A stretch of DNA of 64,000 nucleotides from Acinetobacter chengduensis. Lineage in GTDB: Bacteria; Pseudomonadota; Gammaproteobacteria; Pseudomonadales; Moraxellaceae. Below the pieces are notes generated by a model. That model did no database searches, was not told the origin of the DNA, and was given only the letters and a program-made list of their open reading frames with translations. Below, one piece after another: positions 42,354 through 52,475 of the stretch; the stretch's first letter is position 1; each line of letters opens with the position of its first letter. Both the position numbers and the translations under genes were made by a program. The stretch is taken from the NCBI RefSeq assembly GCF_003664645.1, contig NZ_RCHC01000001.1, positions 62,001 to 126,000 of the forward strand. Direction: 5' to 3'.

Positions 42354-42369
42354 TGCACACATCATGCCA
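42354..42369 (-). promoter_or_regulatory. Sigma-54 (RpoN) promoter of the atzF-uca-gntR operon
   Basis: Minus strand TGGCATGATGTGTGCA. It has the invariant GG-N10-GC spacing of -24/-12 promoters and differs from TGGCACG-N4-TTGCW at two positions. Predicted start near 42342. Possible NtrC half-sites (TGCACC 42487-42492; GGTGAC 42505-42510) lie upstream, but not with canonical spacing. Confidence 0.6.
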
Positions 42370-42665
42370 AAAATATTTTATTACTATTTTTCAAATACTT
42401 AATATTTAAATAAAGATTTTAATCATTCTAATCTAAATCATTATAATATCGCTGTGTTCTAAAATAGATCATCGAGCCTCCCAACTTGCACCACATCAGT
42501 TTCAGGTGACTGCGCGTATCCTCTATCTCAATGCGACATTAGAGCTAGGCTATTATTTTTCTCATGGCTTATCTTCGGCCAAGCTTATCTATCTATTCTT
42601 GGCTTGTTTAAAACAATATCTATATCTGAGACACAAAATTAAACACTGATACTCATCTATTGAAA
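42370..42665. other. Upstream control region of the urea operon
   Basis: No gene. AT-rich near the promoter, more mixed from 42480 on, with separated TGCACC and GGTGAC half-sites. Compatible with an enhancer region for a sigma-54 activator. Confidence 0.4.
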
Positions 42666-44729
42666 TCAAACATATTCGCGCGCTTCTAGACGCGCTACAT
42701 CTACAGGTAATCCCAACAAATAACCTTGCATCTGTTGGCAACCTAAACGCGTTAAAATTTCTGCTTGTAATGGCGTTTCAACACCCTCAGCCGTTACCGT
42801 TAGGCCTAACTTAATCGCCAAATGTACAATACTTTCTAAAATCATTTCTTCTTTTGAAGATGCGGTTAAATCATGAATGAAGCCTTTATCAATTTTTAAC
42901 TCATCCACAGGTAAGTTTTTTAAATATAAAAAGCTCGAATGACCTGTACCAAAGTCATCAATAGCCAGCTTAATCCCCATACTGCGTAAATGCTCAAACG
43001 TACGAATACTAATATCAATATGATGCATGGCCGTAGATTCAGTAATCTCAATCATTAAATGATTGGGATTAATTCGATAACGATCAAACAGCGCTTCTAA
43101 GGTTGAAAATAAATGCTTGTGTTCAAATTGAATCGCAGACAGATTGACCGCAATCGGAAGGAACTGCTCATTTTCGCTGTCTTCCCAAAGTTGAATTTGT
43201 CGGCACGCTTGCTCAAGTGCCCAATACCCCATTGGAATAATCAGACCTGTTTTCTCTGCCCCCCCAATAAACATATTTGGCGTAAGCAAACCTAAGGTTG
43301 GATGCTTCCAACGAATCAGGGCTTCTACACCACACATGCTTAAATCGCCAGCATTAAACTTCGGCTGATAAAACAAAATAAATTGTTGTTCTTCTACGGC
43401 CTTATATAAATCATTAATGAGTTTGGTTTGGCTTTTGGTTTCGTGTTGATCGATGGTATAGCTAAAAATTGAATAGGTATTGCGACCTTGGTATTTCGAG
43501 GTCAGCATCGCCGCATCAGCATTGATTAATAAATCTTGTAAATTACTGCCATGTTCAGGATACATGGCAATGCCAATACTGCCCGATAAGTTAATTTCTT
43601 TGCCTGCAATTAAAAAGCTTTCTTGAATGATTTCAAGTATGCGCTGGGCAACTTGAGTCGCTTGCTCAGTTTCGGTGTGTTCTAACACCATCAGAAATTC
43701 ATCACCACCAATTCTTAATAGTTTTGAACGTGAGTCCAGCAAGCGGTGTATACGATTAGCCAATTGAATGAGTAGTTGATCGCCAACATGATGTCCAAAA
43801 ACATCATTTACTGCTTTAAAACGATCTAAATCGATATATAAAAATGCAATTTTTTCTTGATTGCTTCGATGTTCTGTAAACAGTAAATGAGCATATTCTG
43901 CTAAAAACAAACGATTGGGTAATTTGGTTAAATTGTCTTGTACTGCTTGATTTGCTAGTTCTTTATTGGCTTTTGATAATTGCTTATTACGGTCTTCTAA
44001 ACGTTGTTCGAGTAGCGCGACACTAAAAGCCGCAATAAAAATTAAAGCCGTAATAAAAAGTACTGTAAACAGGAGCATATCATGGCTAGATTGCGCTTGA
44101 ATTAAGCTTTGTTGTACATCTATTTCTATAAATTTTGTAGCAGCCATGCCAATAAAATGCATGCTCACAATAGTCATCGTTAATGCTGCAGATACCGCCA
44201 GTTTAGCCAAAAGATTACGGTACTGATTTAATTTATTTTTAAAGGCTAACCAAAAGGTTAAACCTGAACCGCAAATAGCAACCACAATAGAACAGGTGAC
44301 GACCAATGGGTCATAGTAAATATCATGACCTTTCACCATGAGACCCATCATACCAGTGTAATGCATCCCAGAAATCCCCAGCCCCATTAACACAGCGCCT
44401 AAAATTAAGCGGGCGAAAGGCAAAGTCGGACGTGTGGTTAACCAAATAGCAAAGGTTGATGCAATAAAAGCAATAATGTATGAAGTAAACGTTAAACCAA
44501 AATCAAAATGATAAGGCCCAGGCATCATACTTGCCTGCATTCCTATAAAATGCATGCACCAGATTGCCACCCCTAAAATGATACCGCTTGCTACTAAGAT
44601 CATTCTTTCGTATTTAGGCTTAGAACTGCGAAATAACAACTGTTCTAAAGAAACTGCTAAATAACAGACCACCAAGGCCACTACTACTGATCCAAGCACT
44701 AGACTGTAATCATAATGTATATGAGTCAT
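42666..44729 (-). CDS. MHYT-GGDEF-EAL membrane c-di-GMP enzyme
   Basis: 687 residues. The N-terminal MHYT sensor (about 1-245) has repeated M-H-[YF]-[TIS]-G-M motifs (MHFIGMQASM, MHYTGMMGL, MHFIGMAATK) in seven helices, proposed to bind copper or a gas. The GGDEF domain (about 265-430) keeps RIGGDEFLMV. The EAL domain (about 440-687) keeps GVEALIRWKHP, EITES, DDFGTGHSSFLYL and the late ETPLQAE. Both active sites look intact, so cyclase, phosphodiesterase or both are possible. Single gene. Confidence 0.93.
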   Translation of the reverse strand: MTHIHYDYSLVLGSVVVALVVCYLAVSLEQLLFRSSKPKYERMILVASGIILGVAIWCMHFIGMQASMMPGPYHFDFGLTFTSYIIAFIASTFAIWLTTRPTLPFARLILGAVLMGLGISGMHYTGMMGLMVKGHDIYYDPLVVTCSIVVAICGSGLTFWLAFKNKLNQYRNLLAKLAVSAALTMTIVSMHFIGMAATKFIEIDVQQSLIQAQSSHDMLLFTVLFITALIFIAAFSVALLEQRLEDRNKQLSKANKELANQAVQDNLTKLPNRLFLAEYAHLLFTEHRSNQEKIAFLYIDLDRFKAVNDVFGHHVGDQLLIQLANRIHRLLDSRSKLLRIGGDEFLMVLEHTETEQATQVAQRILEIIQESFLIAGKEINLSGSIGIAMYPEHGSNLQDLLINADAAMLTSKYQGRNTYSIFSYTIDQHETKSQTKLINDLYKAVEEQQFILFYQPKFNAGDLSMCGVEALIRWKHPTLGLLTPNMFIGGAEKTGLIIPMGYWALEQACRQIQLWEDSENEQFLPIAVNLSAIQFEHKHLFSTLEALFDRYRINPNHLMIEITESTAMHHIDISIRTFEHLRSMGIKLAIDDFGTGHSSFLYLKNLPVDELKIDKGFIHDLTASSKEEMILESIVHLAIKLGLTVTAEGVETPLQAEILTRLGCQQMQGYLLGLPVDVARLEAREYV

Positions 44730-44990
44730 ATTTAGCTTTTCCGCATCAGCTCTGATTATTGTTCTTTACACCCAAAATGCCACACACACAAAAAGGTAGA
44801 TGAATAGGCTTTTATTAAAAGACTACCTATAAAACAACCAATTGCCTTAAGAATCCATTACTCTGTCTATAAGGTCAAGTGTTTATTCTGCGTTTTATTA
44901 CCCCTTGTCGAAATCCTGAATTTTGATTTGAATTAGGTCACTCAACTGACAGAAGTTGCTAATTTATACCGATTTATGACACTTTTCCAC
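44730..44990. other. Intergenic region upstream of the MHYT gene
   Basis: No reading frame or RNA structure of note before the prc terminator. Presumably carries the promoter for the MHYT-GGDEF-EAL gene. Confidence 0.4.
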
Positions 44991-45024
44991 AAAAAAACCA
45001 GTGCATTCGCGAATGCACTGGTTT
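44991..45024 (-). terminator. prc terminator
   Basis: Perfect 30-bp palindrome (44995-45024, centre TTCG/CGAA) followed on the minus strand by T7. A very strong intrinsic terminator, 22 bp after the prc stop. Confidence 0.92.
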
Positions 45025-45046
45025 CATTTTCTACGGATAAGAGGTT

Positions 45047-47245
45047 TTAAGAAGCAGGCTTATGTTTCGCCTGTAAACTTGCATAATCCAACAGTACATT
45101 AGCAGCTTCATTCACAAAGGTTTCTTCCTCTGGCAATGCTGGGCGTTGGTTCGCTTTCATTTTGGCACGCGCTTCAACCAATGCATCTAAAGACGCTTGG
45201 TAACTCTCCCAATTGCTATAAGGTTTCAATCCAGTCGCTGTACGGCGAGCATTTTCTGCATCTAAGGTTTTTTGCTCAAGATCAAGCAATTCTTTTTTAC
45301 GTTGCTGTAAATCGAGTACCACTTGCTTTTGCTCATCAGTTTTTTTCGCAAGGCTGGTACGTTGCTCTAAGTACTTAAACTGAGGATCAATGCTGACACG
45401 TTGCTGTGAAGATTTAACCAAGTCAGGCACATAGTTTTTAATTGAGCCTTCACGTTTGAATGGTGCGGTTGGAATCGTATCCCATTTTAGGGCATTTTTT
45501 GCCTTACGCTCACCAAACTCTTCATTGTAAATATCGACCAATTTCACATCTGGAATAACCCCTTTATTTTGGGTACTTCCACCGGTAATACGGTAAAACT
45601 TACGTTGTGTCAGCGTTGCTTGACCGTAAGCCAACGAGTCTAATTGAACCTGTGCGGTACCTTTCCCTGTGGTTGTGCTACCAATCACAATCCCACGTTC
45701 ATAGTCTTGAATCGCAGCTGAGTAAATCTCACTTGCCGATGCAGATGCGAGATTAATCAGAACTGCCAATGGGCCTGCATAGGTTTGCGCACCACCGTCG
45801 TCATCTTCAAATACGCTGACATTGCCATTACCGTCACGAATTTGTACCACTGGGCCAGACTTAATCACTTGCCCCAACATACGCGATACTTCATCCAAAG
45901 AACCACCTGGGTTATTTCGTAAGTCGATAATAATCCCTGCCACATTTTGAGCATTTAAAGCTTTTAATGCTTTGTTGGTATCTTCAGACACTGAACGATA
46001 CTCTGCCCCTGCACGACGGGCACGGTAGTTCAAATAGAAAGATGGGATTTCAATTACCCCAAACTTATACGTTTTGCCATCACGTTGAATATCAACAGTC
46101 CGTGAACGTACACCCGCATCTTCTTCTTGAATCACATCGCGCACAATAGTCACATTACGGGCTTGGCTCATTGAGGCGCCTGCACCCAATAAACGTACAG
46201 TCACTTTAGTACCACGCTTACCGCGAATCAGCCCCACAATTTCATTGCTTGGCCAACCCACTACATCCACCATTTTGTCACCATCTTGTGCGACGCCAAT
46301 GATGCGATCACCCGATTTAACTTGGCCAGATTTACTTGCAGGACCACCTTCTACAATGGTTTCAATCTTGGTGTAATCTTCATTGCCACGCTCTGGACGA
46401 ATTGACACCCCAATCCCTTCCAGTTGAAGCGTGGTTTGACGGTTTAACTCCATCGCATCTACAGGTGGGAAATAGTTACTGTGCGGATCGTAAGTCAGCA
46501 TCATCGCATTCAGTGTTTTATCTAATACATCATCACTTTTTAAACGACTGATACGCTCAAGTTGGCGGGTATAACGCTTGGTCAGCGTCTGTACTGGTGT
46601 TAAATCTTCTGGACCTTTTAGGTCTTGTCCATTGGCTAACTCAGGATTATCTTTCAGCGCTTTTTGTTTGGCTTGCTCTTCTTCTTTGCTAATCGTGAGA
46701 TTGATCAGCTGAGAAACCAACATTTTGTTCCAATGTGCACGTTGCTCTGCTTCAGTTTTAAAGAACGGCGCTTTTTCACGATCCGTTTCAATCACCACAT
46801 TCGGCTGATTTAAATTTTGTGGTTTTTTAAGTTCAGCCAACATATAGCTATAGAACTGTTTTAAACGTGCGCGATACTGCGTATGAATTTCATAAGGCCC
46901 AGACAAGTTGCCTGCTTTTAAATTGGCACCAAAATTTGCACCGAAACGCTTTTTATAGTCTTCAACTTCAGATGCCAAGAACAAAGTATGTTCAGGGTCT
47001 AAGCTGTCTAAATAAAAATCTAGAATTCGATTAGATGTATTGGCGTCTAAACGCTGATTTAAATAATGCTGACGATCTACTAAGGTAGCAAGCTGGCGTG
47101 ATACCAAGGCTTGTTCTTGCGTTGGTTGAATCGATTGCGTGGTTGCTGGTGCATTTTCCGCAGCAATCGCTTCATTCACCACATGTGTAAAAAATAAACC
47201 ACCTGTTGCCAAGGCAACGGCGCAAGCTAAAGTTTGAAGTTTCAT
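45047..47245 (-). CDS. prc: Carboxy-terminal processing protease Prc (Tsp)
   Basis: Periplasmic S41 protease that trims lipoproteins and murein hydrolases and degrades misfolded proteins. From the ATG at 47245 it has 732 residues with a Sec signal peptide; a GTG 33 bp upstream would only lengthen the n-region. An N-terminal helical domain precedes the PDZ domain (about 235-320; GVSIRPERG, IVEGGPASKSGQVKSGDRI). The Ser-Lys catalytic segment reads ASASASEIYSAAIQ and GSTTTGKGTAQ. The C-terminal Prc-specific domain is Lys/Glu rich. Divergent from nagZ. Confidence 0.94.
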   Translation of the reverse strand: MKLQTLACAVALATGGLFFTHVVNEAIAAENAPATTQSIQPTQEQALVSRQLATLVDRQHYLNQRLDANTSNRILDFYLDSLDPEHTLFLASEVEDYKKRFGANFGANLKAGNLSGPYEIHTQYRARLKQFYSYMLAELKKPQNLNQPNVVIETDREKAPFFKTEAEQRAHWNKMLVSQLINLTISKEEEQAKQKALKDNPELANGQDLKGPEDLTPVQTLTKRYTRQLERISRLKSDDVLDKTLNAMMLTYDPHSNYFPPVDAMELNRQTTLQLEGIGVSIRPERGNEDYTKIETIVEGGPASKSGQVKSGDRIIGVAQDGDKMVDVVGWPSNEIVGLIRGKRGTKVTVRLLGAGASMSQARNVTIVRDVIQEEDAGVRSRTVDIQRDGKTYKFGVIEIPSFYLNYRARRAGAEYRSVSEDTNKALKALNAQNVAGIIIDLRNNPGGSLDEVSRMLGQVIKSGPVVQIRDGNGNVSVFEDDDGGAQTYAGPLAVLINLASASASEIYSAAIQDYERGIVIGSTTTGKGTAQVQLDSLAYGQATLTQRKFYRITGGSTQNKGVIPDVKLVDIYNEEFGERKAKNALKWDTIPTAPFKREGSIKNYVPDLVKSSQQRVSIDPQFKYLEQRTSLAKKTDEQKQVVLDLQQRKKELLDLEQKTLDAENARRTATGLKPYSNWESYQASLDALVEARAKMKANQRPALPEEETFVNEAANVLLDYASLQAKHKPAS

Positions 47246-47445
47246 ATCTATGTCGTACTTCCTTGGTTTACGAACCAAATTGCCTTGCCATTTTTAGACT
47301 AGAATTAAATATTTTCAAAATCTTAAATGACTTAATCTGTTTATGTCGTGTAGTTTTATCATAATCTGTGCTGACAAAGTGTAGCAAAACATTGCAGAAT
47401 TCAGGTATTGTTTTTCCCTAAAAATACCAACACGGACCCCCGAAT

Positions 47446-48471
47446 ATGATTGGCGCATTAATGCTCGACATTGCTGGCACAGAACTTACTCAAGAAGATA
47501 TTGAACTATTAAAGGCACCGCAAGTTGGTGGCATGATTTTATTTGGTCGAAATATTGTCTCACCACAACAAGTACGTGCTTTAACCGACCACATGCGCCA
47601 AGTTCGCCCTGACATTTTAATTGCAGTCGATCAAGAGGGTGGCCGTGTACAACGTCTTAAAAATGGTTTCACGTTGCTTCCTGCTATGGGACAGTTTGGC
47701 GAACTTTACTTAACCGAACCTGAAAAAGCCCTCGACTTAGCCGAGCAATGTGGATGGCTGATGGCCACTGAAGTATTAGCAGTTGGGATCGACTTTAGTT
47801 TCGCACCTGTACTAGATCTGAATGACATTAGTGATGTGATTGGTGACCGTGCATTTGCCAAAAACATGCAAGATATTGTGCCTTTAGCGAGTGCCTTCTT
47901 GAAAGGGATGAAGCGTGCAGGCATGGCCTCTACAGGTAAACACTTCCCTGGTCATGGTTCTGTTCAAGCAGACTCACATGTGGCAGCTGCTGTAGATAGC
48001 CGTAGCTATGAGGAAATTTATCAAAAGGACATGCAAAGCTTTATTCAGTTGCAAACGCAATTAGATGCCTTAATGCCAGCGCATGTGATTTATGAAAAAG
48101 TCGATCCAAATCCTGCGGGCTTTTCGCCTTATTGGATTCAAAAAATCCTACGCCAAGAGTTAAAATTTGATGGCGTACTCTTCTCTGATGATTTAAGCAT
48201 GCAAGCAGCCTGTGTGGCTGGCGGTGCAGACGCACGTATTCAAGCCGCATTAAATGCAGGTTGTGATATGGGCCTAGTTTGTAATAATCGCGAATCTGCG
48301 TGTACTGCATTGGCAGGGATTGAAAATTTACCCCTTCCAAATCAAGAGCGTCTAGAACGTATGCGCGGGCAAATTCCACAAATCAGCATTGGTGAGCAAC
48401 TTGAGTTGGGTGCAGAATGGATAAGTATCCGCGACCGTATTACGGCATTTAAACAAGGGGGAAGCATTTAA
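47446..48471 (+). CDS. nagZ: Beta-N-acetylglucosaminidase NagZ
   Basis: Cytoplasmic GH3 enzyme of peptidoglycan recycling; releases anhydro-MurNAc peptides that feed AmpR-type signalling. 341 residues starting MIGALMLDIAGTELT. The GH3 bacterial signature KHFPGHGSVQADSH supplies the His/Asp pair, and the nucleophile region is FSDDLSMQAA. AVDQEGGRVQRLK is the N-terminal family motif. Start lacks a strong SD. Terminator follows at 48508. Confidence 0.95.
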   Translation: MIGALMLDIAGTELTQEDIELLKAPQVGGMILFGRNIVSPQQVRALTDHMRQVRPDILIAVDQEGGRVQRLKNGFTLLPAMGQFGELYLTEPEKALDLAEQCGWLMATEVLAVGIDFSFAPVLDLNDISDVIGDRAFAKNMQDIVPLASAFLKGMKRAGMASTGKHFPGHGSVQADSHVAAAVDSRSYEEIYQKDMQSFIQLQTQLDALMPAHVIYEKVDPNPAGFSPYWIQKILRQELKFDGVLFSDDLSMQAACVAGGADARIQAALNAGCDMGLVCNNRESACTALAGIENLPLPNQERLERMRGQIPQISIGEQLELGAEWISIRDRITAFKQGGSI

Positions 48472-48507
48472 ACGCTATTTTGACTGAATCAATCCACACT
48501 TTTAAGC

Positions 48508-48539
48508 AAAAGGAACACGACAAGTGGTTCCTTTTTCTT
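48508..48539 (+). terminator. nagZ terminator
   Basis: AAAAGGAAC / GTTCCTTTT, 9-bp stem, 10-nt loop, T-rich tail. Confidence 0.75.
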
Positions 48540-48607
48540 TATGATGAACATAACAATACATTGCAATATAAAGCAAAAATTAAAATAAAATCTAAGGCTT
48601 AATTCTC

Positions 48608-49480
48608 ATGACTCAACAACTTTCTGTGCATCGTCATATTTCTTTTACAGCTCATTACACAGGCTATATTTGGTACAGCATGGGGATTTCCAATCCAGTT
48701 TTCGCAACATCTAAAGGGAAGTTTTTAGCAAAATTGGTACATCCCTTAGAAAGCTGGGCCGAAAAGCATGTGGGTGGCAGTATGCGTACTACACTCAAAC
48801 AGCGCCACACCTTAATTGACCGTGAATTAACGCAACTAATCCAACAGCATCCACAACTCCAAGTGCTTGAAATTGCCTGCGGTCTATCCCCTCGAAGTTG
48901 GAACTTTCGCCAGAAATTTCCAACCATCGATTATCGCGAACTTGATTTGCCAGATATGGCAAGAATTAAAACTCAAGCACTACAAAAACTCGATCAAAAT
49001 GCCCCTGAAGTCCTCACCGCAGATATTTTTAGCCAAGACTTTGAGCGTATTTTTCAAGTATTTGACCCGAAGCGCCCCTTAGTGATTATTAGTGAAGGCC
49101 TTATTAACTACTTCGATAAAACCTTGCTCAATCGTTTATTACAAGGCATTAGCGAGTATGGACAAGATTTTGAACAATTACATTATTTGACCGATATTTA
49201 CCCTGAACCAGTCAAAAACAAGCTGGCCAATTTTATTTGGACCAGCAGTAAATTATTAAAAGTAATGTCTCGAAGTTCTTTTACTTTTCATTTTATCAAT
49301 CCATTGCAAATTCATGAATTTTTTCAAAATGCTGGCTTTCAACAGATTGAGGTCTTACAACCCATCAATAGCCTTAGACAAGAACAGACCAGCAATGTGA
49401 TTCCTTTTCTAAATCCTGATGAGCATGGTGGTGACTTGGTTTGGGTCATTCACGCGGTCATAAAAAAACAGCGCTCATAG
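48608..49480 (+). CDS. LCMT/PPM1-family class I SAM methyltransferase
   Basis: 290 residues. Family features are an N-terminal Tyr-rich segment (ISFTAHYTGYIWYSMG), an unusual SAM motif LQVLEIACGLSPRSWNF, a D-L-P end of beta2 (YRELDLPDMARIKTQ), and LVIISEGLINYF, which matches the LCMT 'EG.l.Yl' motif. Bacterial members methylate small molecules, and some act in polyketide or siderophore pathways. No such neighbours occur here, so the substrate is unknown. The stop codon falls inside the terminator hairpin. Confidence 0.8.
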   Translation: MTQQLSVHRHISFTAHYTGYIWYSMGISNPVFATSKGKFLAKLVHPLESWAEKHVGGSMRTTLKQRHTLIDRELTQLIQQHPQLQVLEIACGLSPRSWNFRQKFPTIDYRELDLPDMARIKTQALQKLDQNAPEVLTADIFSQDFERIFQVFDPKRPLVIISEGLINYFDKTLLNRLLQGISEYGQDFEQLHYLTDIYPEPVKNKLANFIWTSSKLLKVMSRSSFTFHFINPLQIHEFFQNAGFQQIEVLQPINSLRQEQTSNVIPFLNPDEHGGDLVWVIHAVIKKQRS

Positions 49481-49491
49481 CGCTGTTTTTT
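49462..49491. terminator. Terminator between convergent methyltransferase and hydrolase-PilZ genes
   Basis: A7-CAGCGCT-CAT-AGCGCTG-T6 hairpin. The methyltransferase TAG is inside the 3' arm; the reverse strand also ends in T7, so both genes can use it. Confidence 0.88.
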
Positions 49492-49515
49492 GTTTGGAAA
49501 AAGCATGCTAAAAAA

Positions 49516-50847
49516 TTAACAGACCTCATCCAATAACTCCACTTGAACTTTTTGACGCTGAATAAAGCGTAGTAAACGCTCAGCAATATCAAAGCTACCA
49601 TGCTTAAATAAAGCGCGAATTTCATTTTGCTCCGTTTCAAAAATCAGACATTCAATTTGAAATTGACCTTCTTCATCTTCTAAATGGAGTGCCAAATCAC
49701 GAGGATATTGTGTTGCTTGCAGAACTGCCTGTTCACTTTGCAAAGTGAGTAATACACCAAAGTAGTTAAGATCAACAATTGTGGTCTCTAGACACAAATC
49801 TGAATGGCGATGCGTTAATACTGTATCTGCTTGTTGTACAGTCACACGGGCTTCACCACGACGATCAATACGTGCCATTTGCTCACGTGTCATTGGAATA
49901 ATACCATCCAAAGATTGGATCGATTCTCCACGTAAAAAGGTTGCAAATAAACCCATGGTTTCTTTACGGCGCTGTAATTGAGGCACATGATCTGCATTGG
50001 CAATCATGGCGAACTGCATATTTGGACATTGTAATGCAAAGTTGGCATTTTCATGGGGCAAGGTAAAACTGTCATATTGACCACATGCGACTAAAACTTC
50101 ACACTCAGGAATAGGGACATTGGTTAAACGCAGTAAGCGATTACAGTTAATGTCATAACGGTCTTGTTCTGTGGCCGTAAATTCTGCCATTTGACGAAAG
50201 AACAAACGTTTCGCTGTCGGAGACATGCGGGTCAAATCCATTTTTGCATGGTTCACCAAGTACAAAATCACTGCTTGGCCAAACTCATCCATGCGTTGTT
50301 CTTTCATTAGATGCAAAGATTCTTCAAGTAACATGCGCCAGCTTTTACGGGTTTTTTGCATTACACCCATCAAAATCATGCGTTCTACAACGTCAGGGCG
50401 TTGATGCGCTAAGCAAGATGCGACCACTGAGCCCAAAGACATGCCTAAAACAGCCACTTTTGGCATGTGTACTAAATCGAGCCACGTACCAAGCATGCCT
50501 GCAAGATCTTCAAGTTCTAAAGTGCCTGCAGAGATGCCTGTATCTACATTGGTAATTTGTTGATTCGCGCCCATTGAAGGCAAATCAATCAGAATAATCG
50601 GGCCTGCATCAAACAATTGTTCAACACAATATTTATAAGAATTAAAGTTTTGAAAAGCACCACCAATAATGACCATTGGTGTTCTGTGTAAGGTATCTGC
50701 ACGGGCAATGGCCATGTATTCAACTTTCCAACCGTCGATCCAAGTTGTACGAGGGGGTTGTTTAAAGCTGTTACGGTCATATAAATCAAAGAAACCATAG
50801 TGCGTACTTGCCTGTACTTCAGGTTCCATTTGGATAACGGAATTCAT
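49516..50847 (-). CDS. Alpha/beta hydrolase fused to a PilZ-like domain
   Basis: ATG at 50847 follows GGAGGAAAGGAAC and gives 443 residues (positions below count from the in-frame ATG five codons earlier). Alpha/beta-hydrolase domain (about 50-310): the oxyanion region VIIGGAFQNF, nucleophile elbow LGMSLGS (Ser 142), Asp in GQYDS (264) and His in ADHVP (292) form a complete triad. The C-terminal domain (about 325-448) has RRGEAR, an RxxxR (335-339), and DLNYFG, a D-x-N-x-x-G (364-369). This resembles the PilZ c-di-GMP pair RxxxR...[DN]xSxxG with Ser to Asn. A c-di-GMP-gated lipid or ester hydrolase is the hypothesis. Confidence 0.75.
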   Translation of the reverse strand: MNSVIQMEPEVQASTHYGFFDLYDRNSFKQPPRTTWIDGWKVEYMAIARADTLHRTPMVIIGGAFQNFNSYKYCVEQLFDAGPIILIDLPSMGANQQITNVDTGISAGTLELEDLAGMLGTWLDLVHMPKVAVLGMSLGSVVASCLAHQRPDVVERMILMGVMQKTRKSWRMLLEESLHLMKEQRMDEFGQAVILYLVNHAKMDLTRMSPTAKRLFFRQMAEFTATEQDRYDINCNRLLRLTNVPIPECEVLVACGQYDSFTLPHENANFALQCPNMQFAMIANADHVPQLQRRKETMGLFATFLRGESIQSLDGIIPMTREQMARIDRRGEARVTVQQADTVLTHRHSDLCLETTIVDLNYFGVLLTLQSEQAVLQATQYPRDLALHLEDEEGQFQIECLIFETEQNEIRALFKHGSFDIAERLLRFIQRQKVQVELLDEVC

Positions 50848-51148
50848 GTTCCTTTCCTCCATCCTTGCTTATTTTTATTGTGCAAGAAATCATGTAGAGA
50901 TCTCTGCTTGCTTCAAGCGTCCTGCTCTATCGCGAATTTATCAGACGTCAATGTCCTTTATGTTTCATTCTATACAGGAGATGTTTTTACAAGCAACTGC
51001 TTCTTGCACCACTCATCTGTTTTCAAGTGAAAAACATTTTCAAAATGTGAATAACGCAACTGTTTCATACGTTTTTTCTTCTTGAGACTTCTTTGCGAAC
51101 AGATAGACTGCTAATATCAAAGGGTAATTTTTATGTGATCACAGCGCT
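50848..51148. other. Intergenic region between divergent hydrolase-PilZ and proA genes
   Basis: About 300 bp carrying the two promoters. No clear -35/-10 pair could be chosen, and the plus-strand frames here have no protein-like character. Confidence 0.4.
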
Positions 51149-52414
51149 ATGCAAGAGTCTATTGAACAATATATGCACACGGTAGGTCAGCAAGCACGTC
51201 AAGCATCCCGCGTGCTTTCCAGTGCGTCTACCCAAATTAAAAATCATGCTTTATCTGCTATTTATACTGCTTTAGAAAATAGTGAATCGGCTATTTTAGC
51301 AGCCAATAAAAATGATATGGCTAAAGCACACAATAATAATTTAGACAGTGCGCTTCTTGATCGCTTAGAACTTACCCCCACACGCTTTAAAGGCATGCTA
51401 CACGGTCTGAAAGATGTGATTGGTCTAACAGACCCCATTGGTGAAATTACCGATTTAGCGTATCGCCCTTCGGGTATTCAATTGGGTAAAATGCGCGTAC
51501 CACTCGGTGTTGTCGGTATGATTTATGAATCACGCCCGAACGTGACTTTAGAAGCAGCTTCATTGGCCCTTAAGTCTGGTAATGCCATTATTTTACGTGG
51601 TGGTTCAGAAGCTTTAGAGTCAAACCAAGCAATTGCTGTAGCCATCCAACATGGGCTCAAAACAGCAGGCTTACCTGAGTCTTGTGTACAGGTCATTAAT
51701 ACCACAGACCGTGAGGCCGTTGGTCAGCTCATTACGATGTCTGAATATGTCGATGTGATTGTGCCACGTGGTGGTAAAGGCTTAATTGAACGTATTACTA
51801 ATGATGCGCGCATTCCTGTGATTAAACATTTAGATGGTAACTGCCATGTGTATGTAGAAGCACAAGCCGATTTACAAAAAGCACTTCCAATTGCTTTAAA
51901 TGCGAAAACCCACCGTTACGGCGTGTGCAATGCAATGGAAACTTTGTTGGTCGACGAAAAAATCGCGGATGAGTTTTTACCACGTATCGCGGAACTCTAT
52001 GCAGAAAAGCAGTTAGAGCTAAGAGGTTGCGCTAATGTACGTCGTATCTTAGGCGACCAAGTGAAGCCAGCCAGCGAAGAGGATTGGTATGAAGAATATC
52101 TTGGGCCAATTTTAGCGATCAAAATTGTATCTGGTATGGACGAAGCGATTGACCATATTAATAAATATGGCTCACATCATACTGATGCCATTATTACTGA
52201 AAACTTCAGCCTAGCGCGTCAGTTCCTTGCACGTGTGGACTCAAGCTCAGTGATGATTAATGCCTCTACTCGCTTTGCCGATGGTTTCGAGTATGGTCTG
52301 GGCGCTGAAATTGGGATTTCTACAGATAAAATCCATGCCCGTGGCCCTGTTGGTTTAGAAGGCTTAACATCTCAGAAATGGGTTGTATTTGGTGATGGTC
52401 AAATCCGTCAATAA
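51149..52414 (+). CDS. proA: Gamma-glutamyl phosphate reductase
   Basis: Second step of proline synthesis: reduces glutamyl-5-phosphate to the semialdehyde with NADPH. 421 residues, ALDH fold. [17 protein letters not shown] is the proA signature, IILRGGSEA the nucleotide loop, and the catalytic Cys lies in [18 protein letters not shown]-like [22 protein letters not shown] near the C-terminus is also diagnostic. proB is not adjacent. Confidence 0.96.
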   Translation: MQESIEQYMHTVGQQARQASRVLSSASTQIKNHALSAIYTALENSESAILAANKNDMAKAHNNNLDSALLDRLELTPTRFKGMLHGLKDVIGLTDPIGEITDLAYRPSGIQLGKMRVPLGVVGMIYESRPNVTLEAASLALKSGNAIILRGGSEALESNQAIAVAIQHGLKTAGLPESCVQVINTTDREAVGQLITMSEYVDVIVPRGGKGLIERITNDARIPVIKHLDGNCHVYVEAQADLQKALPIALNAKTHRYGVCNAMETLLVDEKIADEFLPRIAELYAEKQLELRGCANVRRILGDQVKPASEEDWYEEYLGPILAIKIVSGMDEAIDHINKYGSHHTDAIITENFSLARQFLARVDSSSVMINASTRFADGFEYGLGAEIGISTDKIHARGPVGLEGLTSQKWVVFGDGQIRQ

Positions 52415-52443
52415 AACTGTCTTTTGAGTTTGATCTTTTTAAT

Positions 52444-52475
52444 CCCCTCAGTGGAGTCATCTGCTGAGGGGTTTC
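52444..52475 (+). terminator. proA terminator
   Basis: CCCCTCAG / CTGAGGGG with a 12-nt loop followed by a short T-rich stretch. Confidence 0.75.
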
